19,161 bases of DNA from Actinomycetales bacterium (GTDB lineage: Bacteria > Actinomycetota > Actinomycetes > Actinomycetales > Cellulomonadaceae). The position numbers and the translations under genes were made by a program. Shown here piece by piece: positions 8,920 to 15,459 of this stretch; positions within the stretch are counted from its first letter, which is position 1, and each line of letters starts with the position of its first letter. The notes beneath the pieces are model-generated. The model worked only from the letters and a program-made list of their open reading frames with translations, searched no databases and had not been told where the DNA came from. Location of the stretch: positions 1-19,161 of the forward strand of contig JAAZAC010000211.1 in the NCBI GenBank assembly GCA_012514545.1. The letters are read 5' to 3'.

Positions 8920-9306
8920 GCGGATGAGTCGGCCAGGCGGTCGCGTCGGGCGTGGGCGACCACGCCCGCCGAGGAACGTCCGGGCTCCGCAGAGCAGGGT
9001 GGTGGGTAACGCCCACCCGGGGTGACCCGCGGGACAGTGCCACAGAGAACAGACCGCCTCGCCCGGTTCGCCGGGCGCGGCAAGGGTGAAACGGTGGTGT
9101 AAGAGACCACCAGCGCACCGGGTGACCGGTGCGGCTCGGCAAACCCCACCCGGAGCAAGGCCAGACAGGGAGCGTCCGAGGGTGGCTCGCCCGAGCTCCC
9201 GGGTAGGCCGCTGGAGGCGTGCGGCAACGTACGCCCGAGATGGATGGCCGCCACCGGCGCCGCGAGGCGCCGGGACAGAACCCGGCGTACCGGCCGACTC
9301 ATCCGC
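8920..9306 (+). ncRNA. rnpB: RNase P RNA (bacterial class A)
   Basis: The catalytic RNA of RNase P, which removes the 5' leaders of tRNA precursors. Helix P1 is formed by 8920-8934 and its exact complement 9292-9306. The conserved 5' core GAGGAACGTCCGGGCTCC follows, then ACAGAGAACAGACCGCC, the CAAGGGTGAAACGGTG and GTAAGAGACCACC segments, CAAACCCCACCCGGAGCAAG, and the 3' core GACAGAACCCGGCGTA, which pairs with the 5' core in P4. About 387 bases is a normal size for actinobacteria. Exact ends are set by P1 pairing and are approximate by a few bases. It follows the RNase HI gene closely but has its own -10 box. Confidence 0.97.
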
Positions 9307-9317
9307 CCCTTCGGGGC
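9305..9317 (+). terminator. Short hairpin at the rnpB 3' end
   Basis: GCCCC-TTC-GGGGC directly abuts the 3' strand of P1. It ends CTCTCG without a true T-run. It is probably the first transcription stop for rnpB. Confidence 0.5.
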
Positions 9318-9382
9318 TCTCGGCGCACGGTGGCGACGCGCCGACGACGCCCGGCGCGACGCGCGGTTTCCGCGACACTTGC

Positions 9383-9396
9383 CGGACTTTGGTCCC
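9383..9396. promoter_or_regulatory. GGACTTTGGTCC box (DosR/DevR-like)
   Basis: CGGACTTTGGTCCC matches the mycobacterial DosR core GGGACTTTNGTCCC at all but the first position when the variable base is ignored (and 12 of 14 against GGGACTWWAGTCCC). It lies in the gap between rnpB and the CPVC protein, about 75 bases upstream of the latter's putative -35. A related pair is found upstream of aceE. The regulator is unknown. Confidence 0.3.
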
Positions 9397-9410
9397 TGGC
9401 GAAGGCGTCC

Positions 9411-9432
9411 AAGCGCGCCCTGACGCGCTTTT
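9411..9432 (+). terminator. Intrinsic terminator-like hairpin after rnpB
   Basis: AAGCGCG (9411-9417), loop CCCTGA, CGCGCTT (9424-9430), followed by TT, so four T bases end the element. Seven perfect pairs and a short T-run make it the best classical terminator in the window. It probably backs up the rnpB stop or insulates the next gene. Confidence 0.55.
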
Positions 9433-9469
9433 GAACTGGTCAAGACTGACTCTTTTTCGACGCGCTGCT

Positions 9470-9497
9470 CTGAACGACGGTGCGCGGCGTCGATACT
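9470..9497 (+). promoter_or_regulatory. Promoter of the CPVC small protein
   Basis: CTGAAC (9470-9475) and GATACT (9492-9497) are separated by 16 bp and resemble a sigma-70-type -35/-10. The start point would be near 9504, giving a leader of about 73 bases. The leader contains GTGCGG/CCGCAC (9502-9524) and CCGGCC/GGCCGG (9532-9547) stem-loops. Confidence 0.4.
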
Positions 9498-9576
9498 GGA
9501 CGTGCGGTCGACGGAGATCCGCACCGTCGCCCCGGCCGGACGGCCGGTGCGCCGACAGCCGGAGGCGAGGGAGCCG

Positions 9577-9837
9577 ATGAGCACGCTGCTGATCCTCACG
9601 GCGCTCGGTCTGCTCGCCTGGCTGCTCGACGGCGGATGGCCCGCCCTCCGGGACGCCCTGGTGCCCGACGACGAGGCGGCCGAGCCGATCGCCGTCGCCG
9701 TCGGCCGGGACCTCGGCCTGCACCTCGCGTGTCCCGTGTGCGGCGTGCCGCACACCCCGCTCCCCGCGACGCGCGGCGTGCCGAGCCCGCGCCCGGCCCT
9801 CGACCCGTCCGCCGACGACTGGCAGTGGGCCGACTGA
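9577..9837 (+). CDS. Small membrane-anchored protein with a CPVC motif
   Basis: Encodes 86 residues from the ATG at 9577, preceded by GAGGGAG; an in-frame ATG at 9502 would add 25 residues without membrane or ribosome-binding logic. Residues 3-17 (TLLILTALGLLAWLL) form one hydrophobic helix with few charges before it, and the rest is soluble, acidic in the middle (VPDDEAAEP). Residues 51-59 read ACPVCGVPH, a CxxC plus His, which could be half a zinc site or a redox motif, and the tail is Pro-rich, ending DDWQWAD. I do not recognise the family. It stands alone between rnpB and the convergent MBL-fold gene. A role cannot be assigned. Confidence 0.75.
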   Translation: MSTLLILTALGLLAWLLDGGWPALRDALVPDDEAAEPIAVAVGRDLGLHLACPVCGVPHTPLPATRGVPSPRPALDPSADDWQWAD

Positions 9838-9852
9838 CCGGTCGACGGCGGA

Positions 9853-9882
9853 GCTCGGCGACCGAGCCGGCGGCGAGCCGGC
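9853..9882. terminator. Two adjoining hairpins between convergent genes
   Basis: GCTCGG-CGA-CCGAGC (9853-9867) is followed, sharing two bases, by GCCGGC-GGCGA-GCCGGC (9866-9882). They lie between the CPVC gene and the end of the MBL-fold gene and can act on both strands. No T-tract is present. Confidence 0.5.
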
Positions 9883-9906
9883 GTCCGAGGTGGCCTGCGT
9901 CGACGC

Positions 9907-10722
9907 CTAGAGCCGCGGGAGCTGCCGCGCGGCGGCCCAGGTGACCTGGCGCTCGTGCTCGCCGGCCACCCACGGGTCGTCGAGCCGGTCGTCGTCGATG
10001 GGGTCGCCCGCGACGAGGGCGGCGAGGTAGGCGCGGTCGCGCTCGGCGCGCCGTCGGGCGCCCTCGGCGTCGGTGACCGTGCCGTGGCCGGGCACCACCA
10101 CGCGCACCCCGTGCGCGGCGATCGCCGCCTCGACGACCTCGAGCGCGCGCAGGTGGTCGCCCACCGGGTCCGGCGCGTCGAGGTCGAGCAGCGGGACCTC
10201 CCGGTCGGAGAGCAGGTCGCCGACGCAGATCACCCCCGGGTCGGGCAGCACGAGCGCCGCCGAGCCCGGGCAGTGCGCGGAGTGGGGCAGCACGAGCGCC
10301 GTCGGGCCGGACCAGGGCAGCCGCACGCCCGAGGACGGCTCGCCCGCGCCGGTGGGCAGCGCGGTGAGCCGCCCGATGGCCACGTGGTCGTGGCCCGGGG
10401 CCTCGGTGTCGGCGTCGCGGAGGATCTGCTCGCGCCGCTCGCGGGCCACCCGGCACGCCTCCGGCGTCGCCCACCGCGCCGGGTCGCCCAGGCGCGCCGA
10501 CCACAGCACGTGGTCCCAGTGCGGGTGCGTGCTGAACCCGGCGACGGGACGCCAGCCCAGCACGGCCAGGGTCTCCGCGAGCCCGTGCACGTCGTCCACG
10601 GTCACGGCCGGGTCGACGAGCAGGCACGCGCCGTCGTCGGCGGTCACCACCGTCGTGGTCGTGGCCCACATGGCCGCGGTCGCGACGTGGACGCCCGGCG
10701 CCACCTCGACGAGGCTCCTCAC
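9907..10722 (-). CDS. MBL-fold metallo-hydrolase
   Basis: Encodes 271 residues with the metallo-beta-lactamase fold. Metal ligands are visible: THPHWDH (His66, His68, Asp70, His71), His150 in PHSAHCPGS, Asp169 in VGDLLSD, and His213 in VPGHGT. The spacing is that of a two-zinc hydrolase. There is no signal peptide, so it is likely cytosolic. The fold covers thioesterases, glyoxalase II, lactonases and nucleases, and nothing here fixes the substrate. The GTG start at 10720-10722 has GGAGG seven bases upstream, but this site lies in the loop and stem of a strong hairpin (10722-10740). It lies 52 bases after ppgK in the same direction and may be the last gene of a map-ppgK-MBL operon. Confidence 0.93.
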   Translation of the reverse strand: MRSLVEVAPGVHVATAAMWATTTTVVTADDGACLLVDPAVTVDDVHGLAETLAVLGWRPVAGFSTHPHWDHVLWSARLGDPARWATPEACRVARERREQILRDADTEAPGHDHVAIGRLTALPTGAGEPSSGVRLPWSGPTALVLPHSAHCPGSAALVLPDPGVICVGDLLSDREVPLLDLDAPDPVGDHLRALEVVEAAIAAHGVRVVVPGHGTVTDAEGARRRAERDRAYLAALVAGDPIDDDRLDDPWVAGEHERQVTWAAARQLPRL

Positions 10723-10740
10723 GCCCCGGCCTCCGGGGCG
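10722..10740 (-). promoter_or_regulatory. Hairpin holding the ribosome binding site of the MBL-fold gene
   Basis: On the minus strand CGCCCCGG, loop AGG, CCGGGGCG form eight perfect pairs with a 3-base loop. The Shine-Dalgarno GGAGG spans the stem edge and loop, and the last stem base is the first G of the GTG start. The structure may limit translation unless melted, or may simply be a terminator of ppgK. Confidence 0.5.
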
Positions 10741-10759
10741 TCGTCGTCGGCCGTGCCGC

Positions 10760-10774
10760 GGCGCACCGGGCGCC
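10760..10774 (-). terminator. Hairpin directly after ppgK
   Basis: GGCGC, a 5-base loop, GCGCC abut the ppgK stop codon (10775-10777). The stem is only five pairs and lacks a T-tract, so read-through into the MBL-fold gene is likely. Confidence 0.35.
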
Positions 10775-11581
10775 TCAGTCCAGCGCGGCGCCGCGGGCCG
10801 CGAGGGCGGCCGCGCCGACGATGCCGGCGGCGTTGCGCAGCGCCGCGGGGACGACGGGGGTGCGCAGGTCGAGCCGCGGGAGGAACTTCTCGTGCTTCTT
10901 GCTCACGCCGCCGCCGACGACGATGAGGTCCGGCCACAGCAGGTCCTCGACCACGCGGAAGTACCGCTGCAGCCGCGCCGCCCAGGCCTCCCAGTCGAGG
11001 TCCTCGCGCTCGCGCGCGGCGTCGGACGCGCGGCGCTCGGCGTCCTCGCCGTCGATCTCGAGGTGGCCGAGCTCGGTGTTCGGCACCAGCGTGCCGTCGA
11101 CCACGAGGCACGACCCGATGCCGGTGCCCAGCGTCACGACGAGCACCGTGCCGGGCACGTCCTTCGCGGCGCCGTACAGCGTCTCGGCGTACCCGGCCGC
11201 GTCGGCGTCGTTCACCGCGAGCACCGTGCGGTCGGTGGTCTCGCGGATCACCGCAGGCACGTCCGTGCCGATCCAGGAGTCGTCGACGTTCGCGGCGGTC
11301 CGCGCGACGCCGTGCTGGATGACCGCCGGGAAGGTCAGCCCGATCGGCGTGCCCATCGGCAGGTCGAAGGAGCCGAGCAGCTCGGCCACCGTCGTGGCGA
11401 CGGCCTCCGGCGTGGCGGGCTGCGGGGTCGGGATGCGCAGCCGGTCCGCGGTGAACTCGCCGGTGGTCAGGTCCACGGGCGCGCCCTTGATCCCGCTGCC
11501 GCCGATGTCGATCCCGAACGCCCGCGTGTAGGCCCGGCCCGCGTGGCCGGTCGCCGCCCGGCCGGGCGCCCGGGCGCTCAT
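10775..11581 (-). CDS. ppgK: Polyphosphate glucokinase (ROK family)
   Basis: Encodes 268 residues, the usual size. It phosphorylates glucose to glucose-6-phosphate using inorganic polyphosphate, and often also ATP. Motifs in order are the phosphate loop FGIDIGGSGIKGA (residues 22-34), the sugar-binding and catalytic VNDADAAG (Asp125), LGTGIGSCLV (151-160), the ELGHLEIDG glucose motif (170-178), and GGGVSKKHEKFLPRL, typical of PpgK rather than general ROK sugar kinases. The ATG at 11579-11581 overlaps the map stop (ATGA), and the N-terminus has about 20 Arg/Ala-rich residues before the fold. The overlap implies translation coupled to map. It is followed by the MBL-fold gene. Confidence 0.96.
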   Translation of the reverse strand: MSARAPGRAATGHAGRAYTRAFGIDIGGSGIKGAPVDLTTGEFTADRLRIPTPQPATPEAVATTVAELLGSFDLPMGTPIGLTFPAVIQHGVARTAANVDDSWIGTDVPAVIRETTDRTVLAVNDADAAGYAETLYGAAKDVPGTVLVVTLGTGIGSCLVVDGTLVPNTELGHLEIDGEDAERRASDAAREREDLDWEAWAARLQRYFRVVEDLLWPDLIVVGGGVSKKHEKFLPRLDLRTPVVPAALRNAAGIVGAAALAARGAALD

Positions 11582-12465
11582 GGCAGCGTGAGGATGTCGG
11601 CGCCGTGCTCGGTGACGGCGAGGGTGTGCTCGAACTGGGCGCTGCGGCGCCGGTCGCGGGTCACGACGGTCCAGCCGTCGTCCCACATCTCCCACTCGTG
11701 CGTGCCGAGGTTGAGCATCGGCTCGATCGTGAACACCATGCCGGGCTCCATGACCGTCGCGTGGTGGGGCGCGGCGTCGTAGTGGGGGACGATGAGGCCC
11801 GAGTGGAACATCTCGCCCACCCCGTGCCCGGTGAACTCCCGCACGACCCCGTACCCGAAGCGGGCCGCGTACCGCTCGATGACGCGGCCGATGACGTTGA
11901 GCTCGCGGCCGGGCGCCACCGCCTTGATGCCCCGCTCGAGCGCCTCACGGGTGCGCTCGACGAGCAGCCGCGTCTCCTCGTCGACCTCGCCCACGCAGAA
12001 CGTCACGCACGAGTCGCCGTGCACGCCGTCGAGGTAGGCGGTGATGTCGATCTTGACGATGTCGCCCTCGCGCAGCACCGTCGAGTCCGGGATCCCGTGG
12101 CAGATCACCTCGTTGACCGAGGTGCAGATCGACTTCGGGAACTCCACCGAGTCCGGGTGCGGGCGGTAGCGCAGCGCCGACGGGTAGGCGCCGTGGTCGC
12201 AGAGGAACTCGTGCCCCACCCGGTCCAGCTCGTCGGTGGTCACGCCGGGCGCGACGTGCCGGCCGACCTCGGCGATCGCCTGCGCGGCGAGGCGGCCCGC
12301 GCGCCGGATCCGCTCGATCGTCTCCGCGTCCTTGACGTCGCTCCCGTGGCGGCGCTCGCGGTCCCGGCCCACGTACTCGGGCCGGGCGATGTGCCGGGGC
12401 ACGGGCCGGAGCGGGCTGACCGTGCCGGGCACCAGCGAGCCCTCCGGCGCGTGCGCGAGCGTCAT
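11578..12465 (-). CDS. map: Methionine aminopeptidase, type I
   Basis: Encodes 295 residues. It removes the initiator methionine from nascent proteins when the second residue is small. All metal ligands are present: Asp140 (KIDIT), Asp151 (HGDSC), His214 (FTGHGVG), Glu248 (TIEPM) and Glu279 (FEHT), with catalytic His123 (ICHGIPD). Residues 1-44 form the Pro/Arg-rich N-terminal extension known from the longer actinobacterial isoform (MetAP1c type), which contains PLRPVPRHIARPEYV. The ATG at 12463-12465 lies seven bases after TAGACT, so the message is probably leaderless. Actinobacteria often carry a second map elsewhere; it is not in the window. Its stop overlaps ppgK. Confidence 0.97.
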   Translation of the reverse strand: MTLAHAPEGSLVPGTVSPLRPVPRHIARPEYVGRDRERRHGSDVKDAETIERIRRAGRLAAQAIAEVGRHVAPGVTTDELDRVGHEFLCDHGAYPSALRYRPHPDSVEFPKSICTSVNEVICHGIPDSTVLREGDIVKIDITAYLDGVHGDSCVTFCVGEVDEETRLLVERTREALERGIKAVAPGRELNVIGRVIERYAARFGYGVVREFTGHGVGEMFHSGLIVPHYDAAPHHATVMEPGMVFTIEPMLNLGTHEWEMWDDGWTVVTRDRRRSAQFEHTLAVTEHGADILTLP

Positions 12466-12472
12466 GCCTGGC

Positions 12473-12478
12473 AGTCTA
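12473..12478 (-). promoter_or_regulatory. -10 box (TAGACT) for leaderless map
   Basis: Read leftward, TAGACT fits TANNNT and ends seven bases before the map ATG, with no Shine-Dalgarno sequence between. It lies in the 47-bp gap shared with the divergent SPOR-like gene. Confidence 0.55.
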
Positions 12479-12512
12479 CGAGGGGAGGCGCGAGGCGACC
12501 GGAGGAGGACGG

Positions 12513-12779
12513 ATGGGCGAGCAGAGCGGGCCGATCATCCGGTGGTTCCGCCGGTGGCGGGGCGCCGACGACGCCGGGCCCGACTGGTGGGTGGACCTCG
12601 CCACCGGGCAGGTCGAGAAGGGGCGGCAGAGCCCGGCGGCGCAGCGCATGGGCCCGTACGCCACCCGGGAGGCGGCGGAGCACGCGTTCGAGCGCGCCCG
12701 AGAGCGCAACGAGGCGTGGGAGGCCGAGGACCGGCGTCGGCGCGCGGAGGACCGGGGGGAGGACCCCGACGAGCCCTGA
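12513..12779 (+). CDS. Small SPOR-like protein, conserved actinobacterial hypothetical
   Basis: Encodes 88 residues. The centre (DWWVDLATGQVEKGRQSPAAQRMGPYATREAAEHAFERARERN, residues about 24-66) resembles the short actinobacterial proteins annotated as SPOR-domain proteins, in which a tryptophan-rich strand pair and MGPYATREEAE are diagnostic. There is no membrane helix or signal peptide, so peptidoglycan binding outside the cell is doubtful. The last 25 residues are highly charged. GGAGGAGG lies four to five bases before the ATG at 12513, a strong ribosome binding site. It is divergent from map and convergent with panB, and its stop region is duplicated. Confidence 0.85.
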   Translation: MGEQSGPIIRWFRRWRGADDAGPDWWVDLATGQVEKGRQSPAAQRMGPYATREAAEHAFERARERNEAWEAEDRRRRAEDRGEDPDEP

Positions 12780-12795
12780 TCCCGACGAGCCCTGA
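12765..12795. repeat. Tandem 16-bp duplication over a stop codon
   Basis: CCCGACGAGCCCTGA occurs at 12765-12779 and again at 12781-12795, with one base between, followed by a third partial copy GCCCTGA (12796-12802). The first copy encodes PDEP-stop of the SPOR-like gene. It looks like replication slippage. Confidence 0.8.
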
Positions 12796-12801
12796 GCCCT
12801 G

Positions 12802-12822
12802 AGCGGGACCCCGGCGGCCCCG

Positions 12823-12824
<2 letters not shown>
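12802..12824. terminator. Hairpin between the SPOR-like gene and panB
   Basis: AGCGGG (12802-12807) pairs with CCCGCT (12819-12824) around an 11-base loop that is itself GC-rich. The 3' arm overlaps the panB stop codon. It is a weak candidate terminator for the two convergent genes. Confidence 0.3.
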
Positions 12825-13664
<840 letters not shown>

Positions 13665-13668
<4 letters not shown>

Positions 13669-15329
13669 CGGGGGTCTCCCTTCGGTTCGCGCCAGCGGTT
13701 CGTGACGGGCAGCCGGCGGTCCCGCCCGAAGGCGAGGGCCGTGACCTTCGGGCCCGGCGGGTACTGGCGCCGCTTCCACTCCGCTCGGTCGACGAGCGCG
13801 AGCACGCGGTCGACGACGGCGGCGTCGAACCCGCGCGCGAGCAGCTCCTCCCGCCCCTCCGCGTGCTCGACGTAGGCGTCCAGCACCTGGTCGAGGAGGT
13901 GGTACGGCGGGAGGGAGTCGGTGTCCACCTGCCCGGGCGCGAGCTCCGCGGACGGCGGCTTGGTGATCGAGCTCTCGGGGATCGGCGGGATGTCGCCCGC
14001 GTCGATCGCCGCCTCGTTCCGCCACCGTGCGAGCGCCCACACCCGCGACTTGTCGACGTCCTTGAGCGGCGCGAACCCGCCGACGGCGTCCCCGTAGATC
14101 GTCGAGAAGCCCACCGCGAGCTCGGACTTGTTCCCCGTGGCCAGCACGAGGTGGCCCTCGACGTTCGAGAGGCCCATGAGGATCATCCCGCGCACGCGCG
14201 CCTGGAGGTTCTCGCCCGCGACGCCCGGCAGGTCCATCTCGCCGAGGAACGCCTGCACCATCGGCTCGATCGGCTGCACGCGGTAGTCCAGGCCGAGCCG
14301 CCTCGCCAGGTCGGCGGCGTCCTCCTTCGAGTGCTCCGACGAGTGCCGCGACGGCATGGACACCCCGACGACGTTCGCGCCGCCGAGCGCGTCCGCCGCC
14401 ATCGCGGCCACGAGCGCCGAGTCGATGCCGCCCGAGAGCCCGAGCAGCACCGACCGGAAGCCGTTCTTGCGCACGTACCCCTCGAGCCCCGCGACGACGG
14501 CGCGGTAGACCTCCTCGTCGGGCACGAGGACCTCGGCGACCTCGCCGCGCGCGGGAGCGGCGCCGGCGTCGGGCAGGTCCCACACGAGGAGGTGCTCGAC
14601 GAACTGGGGGGCGCGCGCGAGGAGCGCACCGTCCGCGCCGACGACGAACGAGCCTCCGTCGAACACGAGGTCGTCCTGCCCGCCGACGAGGTTGACGTAC
14701 ACCACGGGGGCGCCCAGCTCGGCGGCGCGGCGCGCGGCCAGCTCGGTGCGCACGCCCACCTTGCCCTCCTCGTAGGGCGAGCCGTTGAGCACGAGCAGCA
14801 CGTCGGCGTCGCCCATGGGGGGCAGGGGGCCGCCGTCGACCCAGATGTCCTCGCAGATCACGACGCCGGCCCGCCGGGGCGCGTCGGCGGGGCCCACGTC
14901 GACGACGCAGGGCGCGGCGCCCGGCACGAAGATCCGGTACTCGTCGAAGACGCCGTAGTTGGGCAGGTGGTGCTTGTCGTAGCCGGCGACGGCGTCGCCC
15001 CCGCGCACGACGACGGCCCGGTTGGTCGGGCGGCCCGCGTGCCCGGGCCGGGACGACCGCCCGAGCGTGCCGAGCACGACGACGAGGTCGCCCAGGCCTC
15101 GCGCGACGAGGCCGTCGACCACGGTGCGCAGGGCGGCGTCGGCGGCGCGGGCGAACGAGTCGCGCAGCGCCAGGTCCTCGATGGGGTAGCCGGTGAGCAC
15201 CATCTCCGGGAACACCACGACGTCGGCGCCGCGCTCGGCCGCCGTCGTCGCCCAGCGCAGCACGAGCTCGGCGTTCCCGGCCACGTCGCCCACGCACGCG
15301 TCCACCTGGGCCAGGGCGATGCGCACCAT
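13665..15329 (-). CDS. nadE: Glutamine-dependent NAD+ synthetase
   Basis: Encodes 554 residues in two domains. The N-terminal nitrilase-like glutaminase (about 1-265) has the Glu42-Lys119-Cys159 triad (FPEMVLTGYP, YDKHHLPNYGVFDE, VVICEDIW). The C-terminal synthetase has the ATP pyrophosphatase loop SGGIDS (299-304), VSMPSRHSSEHSKEDA and ATGNKSELAVGFSTIYGD. It amidates nicotinic acid adenine dinucleotide with ammonia from glutamine. At about 550 residues it is the shorter form found in many bacteria; the M. tuberculosis enzyme is near 680. The ATG at 15327-15329 is chosen because TAGTGT lies seven bases upstream and the protein then begins at the normal VRIALAQVD; the open frame runs on for 167 codons of unrelated sequence that is antisense to glnA2. 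Confidence 0.97.
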
Positions 15330-15438
15330 GACGGCAACACTAGCGACGGCGCGGGGTCGCGCCGCGGGCGGGTCCGGCGTCGGGACGCGCGCGAACGACA
15401 CGGGACCCGGGCACGCGCACGACACATGACGGCAACAC
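15328..15438. repeat. 13-bp direct repeat flanking the nadE/glnA2 gap
   Basis: ATGACGGCAACAC occurs at 15328-15340 (the nadE -10 to start segment) and again at 15426-15438 (just upstream of glnA2). The second copy runs into the palindrome ACACGCGTGT (15435-15444). The repeat could be a shared operator or a local duplication. Confidence 0.7.
15337..15342 (-). promoter_or_regulatory. -10 box (TAGTGT) for leaderless nadE
   Basis: Read leftward, TAGTGT fits TANNNT and ends seven bases before the nadE ATG. The sequence right after it is repeated 98 bp away near the glnA2 start. Confidence 0.5.
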
Positions 15439-15446
15439 GCGTGTAG

Positions 15447-15452
15447 CAGGAT
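15447..15452 (+). promoter_or_regulatory. Possible -10 (CAGGAT) or ribosome binding site of glnA2
   Basis: CAGGAT ends seven bases before the ATG at 15460, the same geometry as the leaderless starts in this window. The AGGA inside it could instead be a Shine-Dalgarno sequence. The two readings cannot be separated from sequence alone. Confidence 0.3.
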
Positions 15453-15459
15453 GTGCGCC

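Noticed and set aside
8920..9306. Small open frames across the RNase P RNA
   Set aside because: The RNA core and P1 pairing are clear; the frames have no support.
9502..9576. Upstream ATG at 9502 for the CPVC protein
   Set aside because: It lies at the predicted transcription start, would place an Arg-rich stretch before the membrane helix, and 9577 has the ribosome binding site.
13669..15297. Extension of the panB frame upstream of 13668
   Set aside because: It is the out-of-frame shadow of nadE; PanB begins normally at 13668.
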